64,000 bases of DNA. Source: Thauera propionica (GTDB taxonomy: Bacteria > Pseudomonadota > Gammaproteobacteria > Burkholderiales > Rhodocyclaceae). The number at the start of each line of letters is the position of its first letter. Position 1 is the first letter of the stretch. The notes below the pieces were generated by a model that had not been told where the DNA came from, made no database searches, and worked only from the letters and a program-made list of their open reading frames with translations. The stretch covers positions 248,001 to 312,000 of the forward strand of contig NZ_NOIH01000007.1 of NCBI RefSeq assembly GCF_002245655.1. The letters are read 5' to 3'. A program made the translations under genes and the position numbers. Below are positions 50,366 through 59,255 of this stretch, one piece after another.

Positions 50366-51361
50366 ATGCGTGCCGCTTGCGCACATCACCTCATCACCGC
50401 AGCGAGACAGGATTTGAGCAGCACGACGACTCCGCCGAACCCAACCGCATTCCCGCACGCGGCCGACGCCTTCCTGTGGGCCTGCTTCATGGACGTCGCC
50501 ACCTTCAAGCCCGGCAACGTCAGCCTGCAATCGGCCGGACACGACATGCAGGCGCAGCAGTTCCTCGACAGTGCGCGCGCCAGCGCGGCGGGGCTGTTTG
50601 CCGAGAACGCCGGTGTCGGCGCGAGGGTGCACACCGCCGTGCGGGCCACGCGCGCCGTGGCGGGGTGCAACACCAACCTCGGCATCCTGTTGCTGTGCGC
50701 ACCGCTGGCACACGCAGCGCAGCGCGCCAGAGAAGGGTGCGAGGCGGCGCTCAGGGCCGCCCTGGAGGAGACGCTCGCCGCGCTCGATCTCGACGATGCG
50801 CGCGCAGCCTTCGCCGCGATCGCGCACGCCAGTCCCGGCGGATTGGGTGAGGCCAGCGCGCAGGATGTCCACGCACCGCCCAGCGTCGATCTGCGGGCCG
50901 CGATGGGCCTCGCCGCGCATCGCGACCGCATCGCGATGCAGTTTGCGGACGGCTACCGCGACATCTGGCGTGCGCTGGACGATTTCCGCCAGCCGCAGCG
51001 CGATCCCGACCTCTCGCGCCGCATCCAGCGCCTCTATCTTTCGCTGCTGGCCCAACACCACGATTCGCACATCGCCCGCAAGTACGGCAGCGAGACGGCG
51101 GCCGACGTCAGCGTTTCGGCCGCCGCCGTGCTCGCCCGTCTCGATGCAGGAGAGTCCGGCGACGATGGCAGCGATCAGGCTGAGCTCGACGCCATGCTGC
51201 AGGCGTGGGACGCGAGCCTGAAGGCCGCGGGCCTGAACCCGGGCACCACGGCAGACCTCACCGTGTGCGTCCTGTTCATCGCCGCCTTGCTCGAGCCATC
51301 GCTCATGCGCCCGGCATCGGAGGCGCAGGGCGCGACGCCCCGGTGGCCCGGAGCTTGCTAG
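50366..51361 (+). CDS. CitG/MdcB-like (triphosphoribosyl-dephospho-CoA synthase family) protein
   Basis: A 331-residue all-helical protein. FLWACFMDVATFKPGNVSLQSAGHDMQAQQFLDSARASAAGLF (about 35-77) contains the KPGNV-x-x motif of CitG-like proteins, and TRAVAGCNTNLGILLLCAPLAHA (about 91-113) the GxNTNLG motif. HDSHIARKYGSETAADVS (about 231) carries further conserved residues. CitG makes a CoA-like prosthetic group for citrate lyase, but there is no citrate lyase here. This is the ORF7-type protein linked to H4MPT synthesis in methylotrophs. The start is unsure: ATG 50366 or TTG 50414. Confidence 0.85.
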   Translation: MRAACAHHLITAARQDLSSTTTPPNPTAFPHAADAFLWACFMDVATFKPGNVSLQSAGHDMQAQQFLDSARASAAGLFAENAGVGARVHTAVRATRAVAGCNTNLGILLLCAPLAHAAQRAREGCEAALRAALEETLAALDLDDARAAFAAIAHASPGGLGEASAQDVHAPPSVDLRAAMGLAAHRDRIAMQFADGYRDIWRALDDFRQPQRDPDLSRRIQRLYLSLLAQHHDSHIARKYGSETAADVSVSAAAVLARLDAGESGDDGSDQAELDAMLQAWDASLKAAGLNPGTTADLTVCVLFIAALLEPSLMRPASEAQGATPRWPGAC

Positions 51362-51467
51362 AAGCTGGCATCCCGCGTGCCCGGGCGGTAATGTGCGTCT
51401 GCCATTGCGACGTACCATCGTCGGCGACGCACGCCCTCATCAATCACAGATGCGTGACCAGCGAGCG

Positions 51468-52517
51468 ATGTCCAATCTAGCCGATGTGTTCTCCGCCCCC
51501 GATCTCCGCATGACGTCTTCCCAGTCCGATGCGACCCCCTCCGTCACCGTCGATGCGCCTTCGCGGCTGCACCTCGGCTTCCTCGATCCAAGCGGCAGTC
51601 TGGGGCGACGCTTCGCCAGTCTCGGCATGGTGATCGAGGGTTTCGACACCCGTATCGAGATGCGGGCCGCGGAGCGGAGCGGGGCCAGCGTAGCATCCTG
51701 CCTCGCGGCTAATGTTGCCCGCCCGGCGCAGGAGCGCATGGCACGCTACCTGGAGGTATTGCAGCGCGAAACGGGGCTGCACGCACCCGCGTCGCTGCAA
51801 CTGCAGGCCGCACCGCCCGCGCATTCGGGTTTTGGCTCGGGCACCCAGCTTGCACTGGCCTGCGGCCGCGCGTTCTGTCAGTTCCACGGTCTCGATCTGA
51901 GCACCCGCGCACTGGCGGCGATGCTGGGCCGCGGCGAACGCTCCGGTGTCGGACTGGCCGGCTTCGATCAGGGCGGGCTCCTGCTCGATGGCGGCCCGGG
52001 CGCCGATGGCACGGTCGCCCCGCTGATCTCGCGCATTGGCTTTCCCGATGCCTGGCGGGTCCTGCTGCTGCTCGACGATCGCATTGACGGCCTGTCGGGC
52101 AAGGCCGAGCGCGTGGCCATGGAGCGCCTGCCGCCGTTTCCTCGCAGCCTCGCTGCCGATCTTTGCCATCAGGTCCTGATGCGCGTGCTGCCCGGGGCGC
52201 TGGAAGGCGACTTCGAGCCCTTCGCCGAAGGCGTTTCCGCGCTGCAACGGCTGATCGGTGATTACTTCGCACCCGCCCAGGGCGGATCGATGTACACCAG
52301 CGCGGCGGTCGGTCGCGCGCTGGAATGGGTGCGCGCCAACCACCAGGCCGGCATTGGCCAGAGCTCTTGGGGGCCGACCGGCTTCGCGATCGTGCGCACT
52401 GCGGACGAGGCCGAATCCATCCTCGGCGGTCTGCGCGCCGCCGGCGTACTCGATCCCGCGCTGCGGGCAGTGGTGGTGCGCGCCCGCAATCGCGGCGCCA
52501 CCATCCGCCGCCCCTGA
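51468..52517 (+). CDS. mptG: Beta-ribofuranosylaminobenzene 5'-phosphate synthase (MptG)
   Basis: A 349-residue GHMP-kinase-superfamily enzyme that joins 4-hydroxybenzoate or 4-aminobenzoate with PRPP, the first committed step to H4MPT. VTVDAPSRLHLGFLDPSGSLGRRFASLGMVIEGF (about 24-57) and AHSGFGSGTQLALACGRAFCQFHGL (about 117-141) are its signatures; GRGERSGVGLAGFDQGGLLLDGG (about 153-175) and QSSWGPTGFAIV (about 299) follow. ATG 51468 is chosen (MSNLADVF); 51510 is an alternative. The ribosome site is weak. Confidence 0.92.
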   Translation: MSNLADVFSAPDLRMTSSQSDATPSVTVDAPSRLHLGFLDPSGSLGRRFASLGMVIEGFDTRIEMRAAERSGASVASCLAANVARPAQERMARYLEVLQRETGLHAPASLQLQAAPPAHSGFGSGTQLALACGRAFCQFHGLDLSTRALAAMLGRGERSGVGLAGFDQGGLLLDGGPGADGTVAPLISRIGFPDAWRVLLLLDDRIDGLSGKAERVAMERLPPFPRSLAADLCHQVLMRVLPGALEGDFEPFAEGVSALQRLIGDYFAPAQGGSMYTSAAVGRALEWVRANHQAGIGQSSWGPTGFAIVRTADEAESILGGLRAAGVLDPALRAVVVRARNRGATIRRP

Positions 52518-52575
52518 GTCCAGGCGCGCCCATCGCCCTCCCTCCTTATCCCTCCCTTTCAGGACGCGAGACCTC

Positions 52576-53493
52576 ATGGAACAACGCCCCTACATCCTGC
52601 ACATGTTCACCCCCGGCAAGCAGATGAGTCCGTTCGACATCAACATGGCGGTCGACGCCGGCTACAACGTGGTCGTGCCGTACTGCGGCGTCACGGCCGG
52701 GGAGATCACCGGCCTGACGCAGGACACGATCTTCTCGCGCGGCCCCAAGGGCGTGAAGGCCACCGGCATCTTCATCGGCGGGCGCGACGTGATGCTCGCC
52801 GCCGACATGCTGGACACGGCGCGCAAGGCGATGGTGCCGCCGTTCGAGGTGTCGGTGATCGCCGATCCGAGTGGGTCCTACACGACTGCCGCGGCACTCG
52901 TTGCCTGCGTGGATGAACAACTGCGCAAGGCACACGGCACCGACTTCGCCGGCAAGCGCGTGCTGATCCTTGGTGGTACCGGCACCGTCGGCCGCATCGC
53001 CGGCGTGCTCGCCGCCGGGCTGGGTGCGGAGGTCACCCTCGCCAGCCACCGCGACGCCGCCGCCGCTGCGAAGGCGGCCGCGGAGACCCGACAACGCTTC
53101 GGCTGCAGCCTGCATGGCGCCGGACTGGCCGATGCCGCGGCCCGCGCAGCCGCGCTGGCACAGGCCGATGTCGTGCTCGCCACCGCGGCCGCCGGCGTAC
53201 AGGTCGTCAGTGCGGACGAACGCGCCGGGGCAGGGCGCCTGCTGGTGGCCGCCGACGTCAATGCCGTGCCACCCGAGGGCATCGCCGGCGTGGGCGTCAT
53301 GGACGACGGCAAGCCGCTGCCCGAAGGCAAGGGCGTCGGCATCGGCGCCCTGGCGGTGGGCAACGTCAAGTACCAGGTCGAGCACCGCCTGCTGGTCGCC
53401 ATGCGCAATGCCGACAAGCCGCTCTACCTCGGTTTCCGCGAAGCCTTCGACAAGGCGCGCGTGATCATCGCCGAAAAGCGGGCCAAGGCCTGA
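52576..53493 (+). CDS. mtdB: NAD(P)-dependent methylene-tetrahydromethanopterin dehydrogenase (MtdB)
   Basis: A 305-residue dehydrogenase. MEQRPYILHMFTPGKQMSPFDINMAVDAGYNVVVPYCGV (about 1-39) is the pterin-binding N-terminus; GPKGVKATGIFIGGRDVMLAADML the second block; RVLILGGTGTVGRIAGVLAAGLGAEVTLASHR (about 129-160) the NAD(P)-binding Rossmann fold. It oxidises methylene-H4MPT to methenyl-H4MPT in the cytoplasm, the step after Fae. mch follows after ten bases. Confidence 0.95.
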   Translation: MEQRPYILHMFTPGKQMSPFDINMAVDAGYNVVVPYCGVTAGEITGLTQDTIFSRGPKGVKATGIFIGGRDVMLAADMLDTARKAMVPPFEVSVIADPSGSYTTAAALVACVDEQLRKAHGTDFAGKRVLILGGTGTVGRIAGVLAAGLGAEVTLASHRDAAAAAKAAAETRQRFGCSLHGAGLADAAARAAALAQADVVLATAAAGVQVVSADERAGAGRLLVAADVNAVPPEGIAGVGVMDDGKPLPEGKGVGIGALAVGNVKYQVEHRLLVAMRNADKPLYLGFREAFDKARVIIAEKRAKA

Positions 53494-53503
53494 GGAGGGC
53501 GCC

Positions 53504-54511
53504 ATGAGCGAACATGCGCCCGTGCTGGCCGACAGCCCCTTCAGCATCAACACCCTGGCCGCTGCCCAGGTCGACGACCTGCTGGCCCGCGCCGACTCAC
53601 TCGGCATCGCGGTCGAGCGCCTCGACAGCGGTGTCACCCTGATCGACGGTGGCATCGACGTGCGCGGCAGTGCCGCGGCCGGCGTCGCCATCGGCGCCAT
53701 CTGCATGGGCGGCCTCGGTGAGGTCCGCCTTTCCGCACGACCGGAAGCAGATTGGCCGACCTGGATCGAGGTGTCGAGCGTGCAACCGGTGCTGGCCTGC
53801 CTCGGCAGCCAGTACGCGGGCTGGAGCCTTTCGGCAAGCAAGGAAGAGGCGGGCGGGCGGAAGTTCTTCTCGCTCGGTTCCGGCCCGGCGCGGGCGCTGG
53901 CCTGCCGCGAAGACCTGTTCGCCGAACTCGGCTACCGCGACCGTGCCGACCGTGGCGTACTGGTGCTGGAGGTCGACCGCCGACCGCCACAGGTCGTCAT
54001 CGACAAGATCCTGCGCGACTGCGGCCTCGTGCCCGAGGCGCTGACGCTGATCCTGACGCCCACCACCAGCCTGGCCGGCACCACCCAGGTCGTCGCCCGC
54101 GTGCTGGAAGTGGCAATGCACAAGGCCCATGAACTCGGTTTTGCGCTCGGCGACATCGTCGAAGGCAGTGCCTGCGCGCCCCTGCCGGCACCCAGCCCCG
54201 ATGGCGGCATCGCCATGGGCCGCACCAACGACGCCATCCTCTATGGCGGACGCGTCCAGCTCGCCGTCACCGGTAGCGACGAGGGCGCGCAGCGGCTGGC
54301 AAAGGCGCTGCCGTCCTCGAACTCCCGCGACTACGGCCGCTCCTTCGCCGACATCTTTCGCGACTACGAGTACGACTTCTACAAGATCGATCCGGCGCTG
54401 TTCGCCCCGGCCGAGGTGTGGGTCAGCAACCTCGACTCGGGCCGCAGCTGGCACGCGGGCGCGATCGACATGGCGCTACTGCGCAGCCTGTGGCTCGAGG
54501 TAGATGCATGA
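53504..54511 (+). CDS. mch: Methenyltetrahydromethanopterin cyclohydrolase
   Basis: A 335-residue enzyme that hydrolyses methenyl-H4MPT to formyl-H4MPT. SINTLAAAQVDDLLARADSLGIAVERLDSGVTLIDGGIDVRGSAAAGVAIGAICMGGLGEVRL (about 12-74) starts the fold; SGPARALACREDLFAELGY and ILTPTTSLAGTTQVVARVLEVAMHKAHELGF (about 182-213) follow; GRTNDAILYGG (about 238) is a further conserved block. AGGAGG precedes the ATG. It ends in a four-base ATGA overlap with the next gene. Confidence 0.97.
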   Translation: MSEHAPVLADSPFSINTLAAAQVDDLLARADSLGIAVERLDSGVTLIDGGIDVRGSAAAGVAIGAICMGGLGEVRLSARPEADWPTWIEVSSVQPVLACLGSQYAGWSLSASKEEAGGRKFFSLGSGPARALACREDLFAELGYRDRADRGVLVLEVDRRPPQVVIDKILRDCGLVPEALTLILTPTTSLAGTTQVVARVLEVAMHKAHELGFALGDIVEGSACAPLPAPSPDGGIAMGRTNDAILYGGRVQLAVTGSDEGAQRLAKALPSSNSRDYGRSFADIFRDYEYDFYKIDPALFAPAEVWVSNLDSGRSWHAGAIDMALLRSLWLEVDA

Positions 54512-55557
54512 CGCGTGAGTCAGGCGGCGACGCCCGGCGACGCGTCGCGATCTTCACCGACGAGACCGGCTGGCATACGCGCAAGCTGAGGGAAGCCCTT
54601 GCGCGACGAGGCTTCGAGGGGCGCTGCGTCGATCTGGAACACTGCCGTTTCGACACCGGCGCGAGCCCGTCCGGGCTGGTCATTCCCGGGTTCGGCCGCA
54701 CGCTGCCGCTGGCCGGCATCGTGCGCGGCATCGCCGGCGGCAGCCTTGAGCAGATCACCAAACGCCTCGGCATCCTGCATGCGCTGCGCGAACTCGGTGT
54801 GCCAATCTACAACGACGCCCGCGCGATAGAGCGCAGCGTCGACAAGTCGATGACGAGCTTCCTGCTGCACAAGGCCGGTGTTGCCACGCCGCAGGCCTGG
54901 GCGATCGAGGACGAGGCGCAGGCGCGGCGCCTGCTGATGCGCGAAACCGCCGCTGGTCGCTGCCTGGTGCTGAAACCGATGTTCGGCTCGCAGGGCAAGG
55001 GGTTGCGGAAGGTGGGCTGGGTCAAGGGTGAGGAAGGCAGCGATTGGGAAGACGGAGACGCCGATGGCGGCCGGGCCGTGCCACTGCCGGACCTGAAGTC
55101 GGTCGGAGGGCTCGCCTACCTGCAACGTTTCGTCCCGCAGCCGGAATCCGACGCGGCACCGGGTTTCGACTGGCGGGTGATGGTCATCGGCGGTCGCGCT
55201 GTCGCGGCGATGAAGCGCGTCAGCCCGCACTGGGTGCGCAATGTCGCCCAAGGTGCGCGCAGCGTGGCCTCACCGCTGCTGCCCGGACTCGCGCAACTGG
55301 CCGAAGCCGCCGCCGCGGCGCTGGACATGGACTACGCGGGAGTGGACCTCGTGCCCGACCCGGCCAGTCCGCAAGGCGCGCAGGTCATCGAGGTCAATGG
55401 CGTAGCCGCCTGGCGCGGCCTGCAGAAGGTCACGCCCTTCGACATCGGCCAGGCCATCGTGGATGACCTGTTGCGGCGCCGTCTGGGCGTGCCACTGCTG
55501 GCCGGCGGCGCGGGGCAGGTGTGTCAAATTGGGTCAGGTGTCACGCGCTCCGCGTGA
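54508..55557 (+). CDS. RimK-like ATP-grasp ligase (ORF17/MptN-like)
   Basis: A 349-residue ATP-grasp enzyme. RVAIFTDETGWHTRKLREALARRGFEGRCVDLEHCRFD (about 13-50) is the preATP-grasp part. VDKSMTSFLLHKAGVATPQAWAIEDEAQA begins the ATP-grasp fold; CLVLKPMFGSQGKGLRKVGW (about 152-171) holds Lys and the G-rich loop; FDWRVMVIGGRAVAAMKR (about 222-239) and MDYAGVDLVPDP...VIEVNGVAAWRGLQ (about 274-311) the metal-binding sites. MptN in archaea adds glutamate to H4MPT; the proteobacterial protein is needed for the pathway but its reaction is not shown. It is coupled to mch. Confidence 0.88.
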   Translation: MTRESGGDARRRVAIFTDETGWHTRKLREALARRGFEGRCVDLEHCRFDTGASPSGLVIPGFGRTLPLAGIVRGIAGGSLEQITKRLGILHALRELGVPIYNDARAIERSVDKSMTSFLLHKAGVATPQAWAIEDEAQARRLLMRETAAGRCLVLKPMFGSQGKGLRKVGWVKGEEGSDWEDGDADGGRAVPLPDLKSVGGLAYLQRFVPQPESDAAPGFDWRVMVIGGRAVAAMKRVSPHWVRNVAQGARSVASPLLPGLAQLAEAAAAALDMDYAGVDLVPDPASPQGAQVIEVNGVAAWRGLQKVTPFDIGQAIVDDLLRRRLGVPLLAGGAGQVCQIGSGVTRSA

Positions 55558-55770
55558 GGATTGAACACCGCCGCCCTGCGCAGCGACCTGCCAGCCTGCG
55601 CGGAAGCGCGAAATGACGATCGGCAGGCGCGCAAAACCGGGTTTTCGCCGCCGATATCGAAGCTGGCACGAATCATGAGTTACCCGTCGCGTATCGGCGA
55701 TTCAGGGATCGTCGGACGGCTGGGCTCCCCCTGCGGGGTGGCCACAACACATCAAACCGGAGAAGAAAGC

Positions 55771-56280
55771 ATGGCAAAGATCGATCGCATGATGGTGGGG
55801 GAGTCGCTGGTTGGCGATGGCAACGAAGTTGCGCACATCGACCTGATCCTTGGCCCTCGTGGTAGCGCCGCAGAAACCGCCTTCGCCACCGCACTGACCA
55901 ACAACAAGGACGGCTTCACTTCGCTGCTGGCCGTGGTTGCACCCAACCTGCTGTGCAAGCCCGCCACCGTGATGTTCAACAAGGTCACGATCAAGGGTGC
56001 CAAGCAGGCCGTGCAGATGTTCGGCCCGGCCCAGCGTGCGGTCGCGATGGCGGTCGCCGACAGCGTCGAGGACGGCACCATCCCGGCCGATGAAGCCGAC
56101 AACATCTTCATCTGCGTTGGCGTCTTCATCCACTGGCTGGCCGAAGACGACAAGAAGATCCAGGAATACAACTACCAGGCCACGCGCGAGTCCATCAAGC
56201 GCGCCGTCTCCGGCCAGCCCACAGCGGCCGAGGTCGTGTCGAAGAAGAGCACCGCCGCCCACCCGTTCGCGGCGAACTGA
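55771..56280 (+). CDS. fae: Formaldehyde-activating enzyme
   Basis: A 169-residue enzyme that condenses formaldehyde with H4MPT to methylene-H4MPT in the cytoplasm. [139 protein letters not shown] is nearly the textbook Fae protein, with the catalytic His in EVAHID. AGAAGAAAGC precedes the ATG. The 213-base gap upstream (55558-55770) holds no clear promoter. A strong terminator follows. Confidence 0.98.
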   Translation: MAKIDRMMVGESLVGDGNEVAHIDLILGPRGSAAETAFATALTNNKDGFTSLLAVVAPNLLCKPATVMFNKVTIKGAKQAVQMFGPAQRAVAMAVADSVEDGTIPADEADNIFICVGVFIHWLAEDDKKIQEYNYQATRESIKRAVSGQPTAAEVVSKKSTAAHPFAAN

Positions 56281-56313
56281 TCGTCCCGTCCAGCCCCATT
56301 GGGGGCCGGAAAG

Positions 56314-56343
56314 AAAAATGCCGAGGTTCGCCTCGGCATTTTT
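56314..56343. terminator. Rho-independent terminator after fae
   Basis: AAAAATGCCGAGG (56314-56326) pairs perfectly with CCTCGGCATTTTT (56331-56343) around a TTCG tetraloop. A-run before and T-run after allow it to work for fae and for the convergent folB-like gene. Confidence 0.95.
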
Positions 56344-56400
56344 CGTTCACCGGCGCGGCGAATCTCACCCAGGGCCGCGGCCCGCCGACCCGCACCGGCG

Positions 56401-56910
56401 TCAGCCTTGGCCGCCCGGCACCATGCCGGCGCCCAGCAGGCTCAATACTTCCGCGCCGGGACCATGTTCGCGCCGCGCACGTGGCGGACGGCTGCGCTCG
56501 ATCAGCACGCCAACGCCATCGACGTCGTCGAACTTGCGCGGCTTGGTCACCCCGACGCGCGCCCAATGTGCGCCGAAATCGTTCAGCAGCATCGCCGCCA
56601 CGCCTTCGGCGAAAGCCTCCAGCAGCTGGTAGCGGTGGTTCTGCAGCATGTCGAGCAGGGCGCTGCGCACCACGCTGTAGTCGATCGTGTCGCCGATGCG
56701 GTCGGTATTACAAGCCAGGCTGCGCGGCAGGCCGGCGGCGAGGTCGATGCGGATCGGCTGGGTGACGTCGAGTTCGTTGTCGTGGATGCCGATCACGGTT
56801 TCACCGACGAAACCATGGATGAAGATGATGTCGAGCGCGGCTGTGGTGGCGGTGCTGCCATCGGTGGGCAGCGGCTGGGACATCAGGCGGGCGAGCGGGT
56901 CGGAATGCAT
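56401..56910 (-). CDS. Dihydroneopterin aldolase-like protein (FolB family)
   Basis: A 169-residue FolB-type aldolase. ATG 56910 follows AGGAGA. DIIFIHGFVGETVIGIHDNELDVTQPIRIDLAAGLPRS (about 25-62), DTIDYSVVRSALLDMLQNHRYQLLEAFAEGVAAMLLNDF (about 71-109) and RVGVTKPRKFDDVDGVGVLIER (about 115-136) match the family, including the catalytic Lys in VTKPRKF. It is longer than the usual 120 residues, with an added tail. In this place it is likely to supply the pterin part of H4MPT from dihydroneopterin, not only folate. It is on the strand opposite to fae. Confidence 0.87.
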   Translation of the reverse strand: MHSDPLARLMSQPLPTDGSTATTAALDIIFIHGFVGETVIGIHDNELDVTQPIRIDLAAGLPRSLACNTDRIGDTIDYSVVRSALLDMLQNHRYQLLEAFAEGVAAMLLNDFGAHWARVGVTKPRKFDDVDGVGVLIERSRPPRARREHGPGAEVLSLLGAGMVPGGQG

Positions 56911-57165
56911 CGTCGCGAATTCTCCTGGGAAGGACGGGGCGGGCGGAATCGCCCGTTGCGGTCGAGCGCGGCAGGACCTCGACCGGACCAAAGCGAGAAA
57001 CGGACCATGGGCAGCAGAAGGGCCCAGGGACCACGGGACCCTGCCAGGCGACCGCAGACAGCGCGAGCGGGCGCGATGATACGCCAGTCGGCACGTATCC
57101 TGCTGGCTAACCGAGAAACCTGGCTGCGCGAGACCGCCCGCGCCATGCGACAGCCGTTATCATCG

Positions 57166-57840
57166 ATGCATTCGCGCAGCAAACCACAGGGCTGCGCCCT
57201 TCTGGAACACTCGAACGAATTGCCATACACCGACGCACACGACGACCTGCTGCCCACCGGCGGCACCGCGGGCACCCCTGAACGCCGCAGCCGCTTTGCC
57301 TGGGCGATCACCGGCTCGGGCCACTATCTTGACGAATGCATGGCGCTGGCACTGCGCCTGCCGAATGTGGATCTCTTCCTGTCCGCCGCGGCCGAGGAAG
57401 TGCTGCCGATGTACGACTTCGGGCTCTCCGAGCTGAAGGATCGCTGTCGCGTGTTCCGCGACAAGACGGCCAGCTCGGTTCCCGTGGGCCTGCTCTACGA
57501 CGACGTCTATCACACGGTGATCGTCGCGCCCGCCACCAGCAATACCGTGGCCAAGTGCGCGCTCGGCATCTCGGACACGCTGCCGACCAACATCTTCGCC
57601 CAGGCAGGAAAACTTGAAATCCCCGGCATCGTGCTGGCCTGCGACACCAAGCCGGTGGTCATCACCAAGGCGCCGCGGGAATGGGTGGAACTCAAGCCGC
57701 GCAACATCGACCTCGAGAACGTCGAGCGCCTGCGTCGGGTCGACTTCTGCCGCGTCGTCGAATCGCCCGACGAACTCGAGGCGCTGCTCGACGCCCGTCT
57801 TAGGGAACTTGCGCTGACATGGAACACCTCGTCTTCCTGA
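57166..57840 (+). CDS. AfpA/DmrB-like flavoprotein (dihydromethanopterin reductase type)
   Basis: A 224-residue flavodoxin-like protein of the COG1036 family: RFAWAITGSGHYLDECMALALRLPNVDLFLSAAAEEVLPMYDFG (about 45-88), YHTVIVAPATSNTVAKCALGISDTLPTNIFAQAGKLEIPGIVLACDTKPVVITKAP. These bind FMN. In methanogens and methylotrophs such proteins reduce dihydromethanopterin to H4MPT. The start is not clear: ATG at 57166 is used; 57076 and 57145 also fit, and none has a good ribosome site. The first 45 residues have no family match. The end overlaps the next gene by 22 bases. Confidence 0.82.
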   Translation: MHSRSKPQGCALLEHSNELPYTDAHDDLLPTGGTAGTPERRSRFAWAITGSGHYLDECMALALRLPNVDLFLSAAAEEVLPMYDFGLSELKDRCRVFRDKTASSVPVGLLYDDVYHTVIVAPATSNTVAKCALGISDTLPTNIFAQAGKLEIPGIVLACDTKPVVITKAPREWVELKPRNIDLENVERLRRVDFCRVVESPDELEALLDARLRELALTWNTSSS

Positions 57841-59255
57841 CCGGCCGGCTCGCCCAGCGCAACCTCGAGAAGGTGCTGCACGGCATGGAGCCCGCGCCCT
57901 TCACCTGGGAGGTGCGCGAAATCGGCCTGCAGGTCGCAGGGCTGATGACCGCCGACATGATCCGCCGCCGCGTAGAAGCCCCTGTGCGCGCCGACCGTAT
58001 CCTCGTGCCCGGCCGCTGCCGCGGCGACCTCGACGAACTGTCGCGCCACTACGGCATCCCGGTCGAGCGCGGCCCGGAAGAACTCAAGGACATCCCGCGC
58101 CATTTCAACCGCGCCGCGCGCACGGTCGATCTCAGCCGCCACGACACGCTGATCTTCGCCGAGATCGTCGATGCCGCCCGGCTAGACATCGACGCCATCG
58201 TCGCCCGCGCCCATGCGCTGCGCACCGACGGCGCCGACGTGATCGACCTCGGCTGCCTGCCGGCGACGCCCTTCGACCACCTGGAGGACGCGGTGCGAGC
58301 CCTGAAAGGCGAGGGCCTACGAGTCAGCGTCGATTCGCTGGACCTCACCGAACTGCGCCGCGGCGCAGGGGCGGGGGCCGACTACCTCCTTAGCCTGACG
58401 CCCGACCACCTCTGGCTGGCGGACGAGACCGACGCCATCCCGGTGCTGATCCCGCGCGAGCCCGCGGACGAAGCCTCGCTGCACGGCGCGGTGGAACACA
58501 TGCTGAAGCGCGGCAAGCCCTTTCTGGCCGACGCCATCCTCGACCCGATCCCGTATGGCCTGCTCGCCTCGCTGTGCCGTTACCAGCGCCTGCGCGAGCG
58601 CTTCCCGGACATCGACATCATGATGGGCGTCGGCAACGTCACCGAACTCACCGAAGCCGACACCAGCGGCATCAACGCCGTGCTGTTCGGCATCGGCGCC
58701 GAACTCGGCATCGCCGCGGTGCTCACGACCCAGGTCAGCGGCCACGCCCGCCGCGCGGTCAAGGAGGCCGACGTGGCGCGGCGGGTGATGTACGCCGCGC
58801 GCGAGACGCATTCGCTGCCCAAGGGCCTGAGCGACGACCTGATGACGGTCCATGCCAAGCGGCCTTTCCCCGACAGCCCGGCCGAGATCGCCGAGATCGC
58901 GGCGGCGGTGCGCGACCCGAACTTCCGCGTGCAGATCTCGGAGCAGGGCCTGCACGTCTACAACCGCGACGGTCACCACGTCGCGCGCGATCCCTTCGCG
59001 TTCTGGCCCAGGCTGGGCCTGCAGCACGATGGCGGCCACGCCTTCTACATGGGCGTCGAGCTCGCTCGCGCGGAGATCGCCTGGTCGCTGGGCAAGCGCT
59101 ACATGCAGGACCAGCCGCTCGACTGGGGCTGCGCGGTCGAGCGTGCACCGCAGGACCTGCTGGCGCACTGCGCGCCCGGCCCGACGAAGACGAAGCGGGC
59201 ACCCAGGCCCGACGCCTCCCCAACCCCCTTGCAGGCGCAAGCCCATGATCTTTGA
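57819..59255 (+). CDS. Dihydropteroate synthase-like protein of H4MPT synthesis (DUF6513/TIGR00284 type)
   Basis: A 478-residue protein. The N-terminal 115 residues (MEHLVFLTGRLAQRNLEKVLHGMEPAPFTWEVREIGLQVAGLMTADMI) are the DUF6513-type domain. A TIM-barrel pterin-binding fold follows: TLIFAEIVDAARLDIDAIVARAHALRTDGADVIDLGCLP (about 109-147) and DSLDLTELRRGAGAGADYLLSLTPDHL (about 169). GNVTELTEADTSGINAVLFGIGAELGIAAVLTTQVSGHARRAV (about 271-313) is the family block. It would join the pterin pyrophosphate to beta-RFA-P. The function is by analogy. It starts inside the flavoprotein gene. Confidence 0.86.
   Translation: MEHLVFLTGRLAQRNLEKVLHGMEPAPFTWEVREIGLQVAGLMTADMIRRRVEAPVRADRILVPGRCRGDLDELSRHYGIPVERGPEELKDIPRHFNRAARTVDLSRHDTLIFAEIVDAARLDIDAIVARAHALRTDGADVIDLGCLPATPFDHLEDAVRALKGEGLRVSVDSLDLTELRRGAGAGADYLLSLTPDHLWLADETDAIPVLIPREPADEASLHGAVEHMLKRGKPFLADAILDPIPYGLLASLCRYQRLRERFPDIDIMMGVGNVTELTEADTSGINAVLFGIGAELGIAAVLTTQVSGHARRAVKEADVARRVMYAARETHSLPKGLSDDLMTVHAKRPFPDSPAEIAEIAAAVRDPNFRVQISEQGLHVYNRDGHHVARDPFAFWPRLGLQHDGGHAFYMGVELARAEIAWSLGKRYMQDQPLDWGCAVERAPQDLLAHCAPGPTKTKRAPRPDASPTPLQAQAHDL

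Noticed and set aside
55664-55679. Sigma-54-like box TGGCACGAATCATGAG upstream of fae
   Set aside because: The -24 part is good, but the -12 part reads ATGA instead of TTGC and lacks the C of the invariant GC. I do not call it a promoter.
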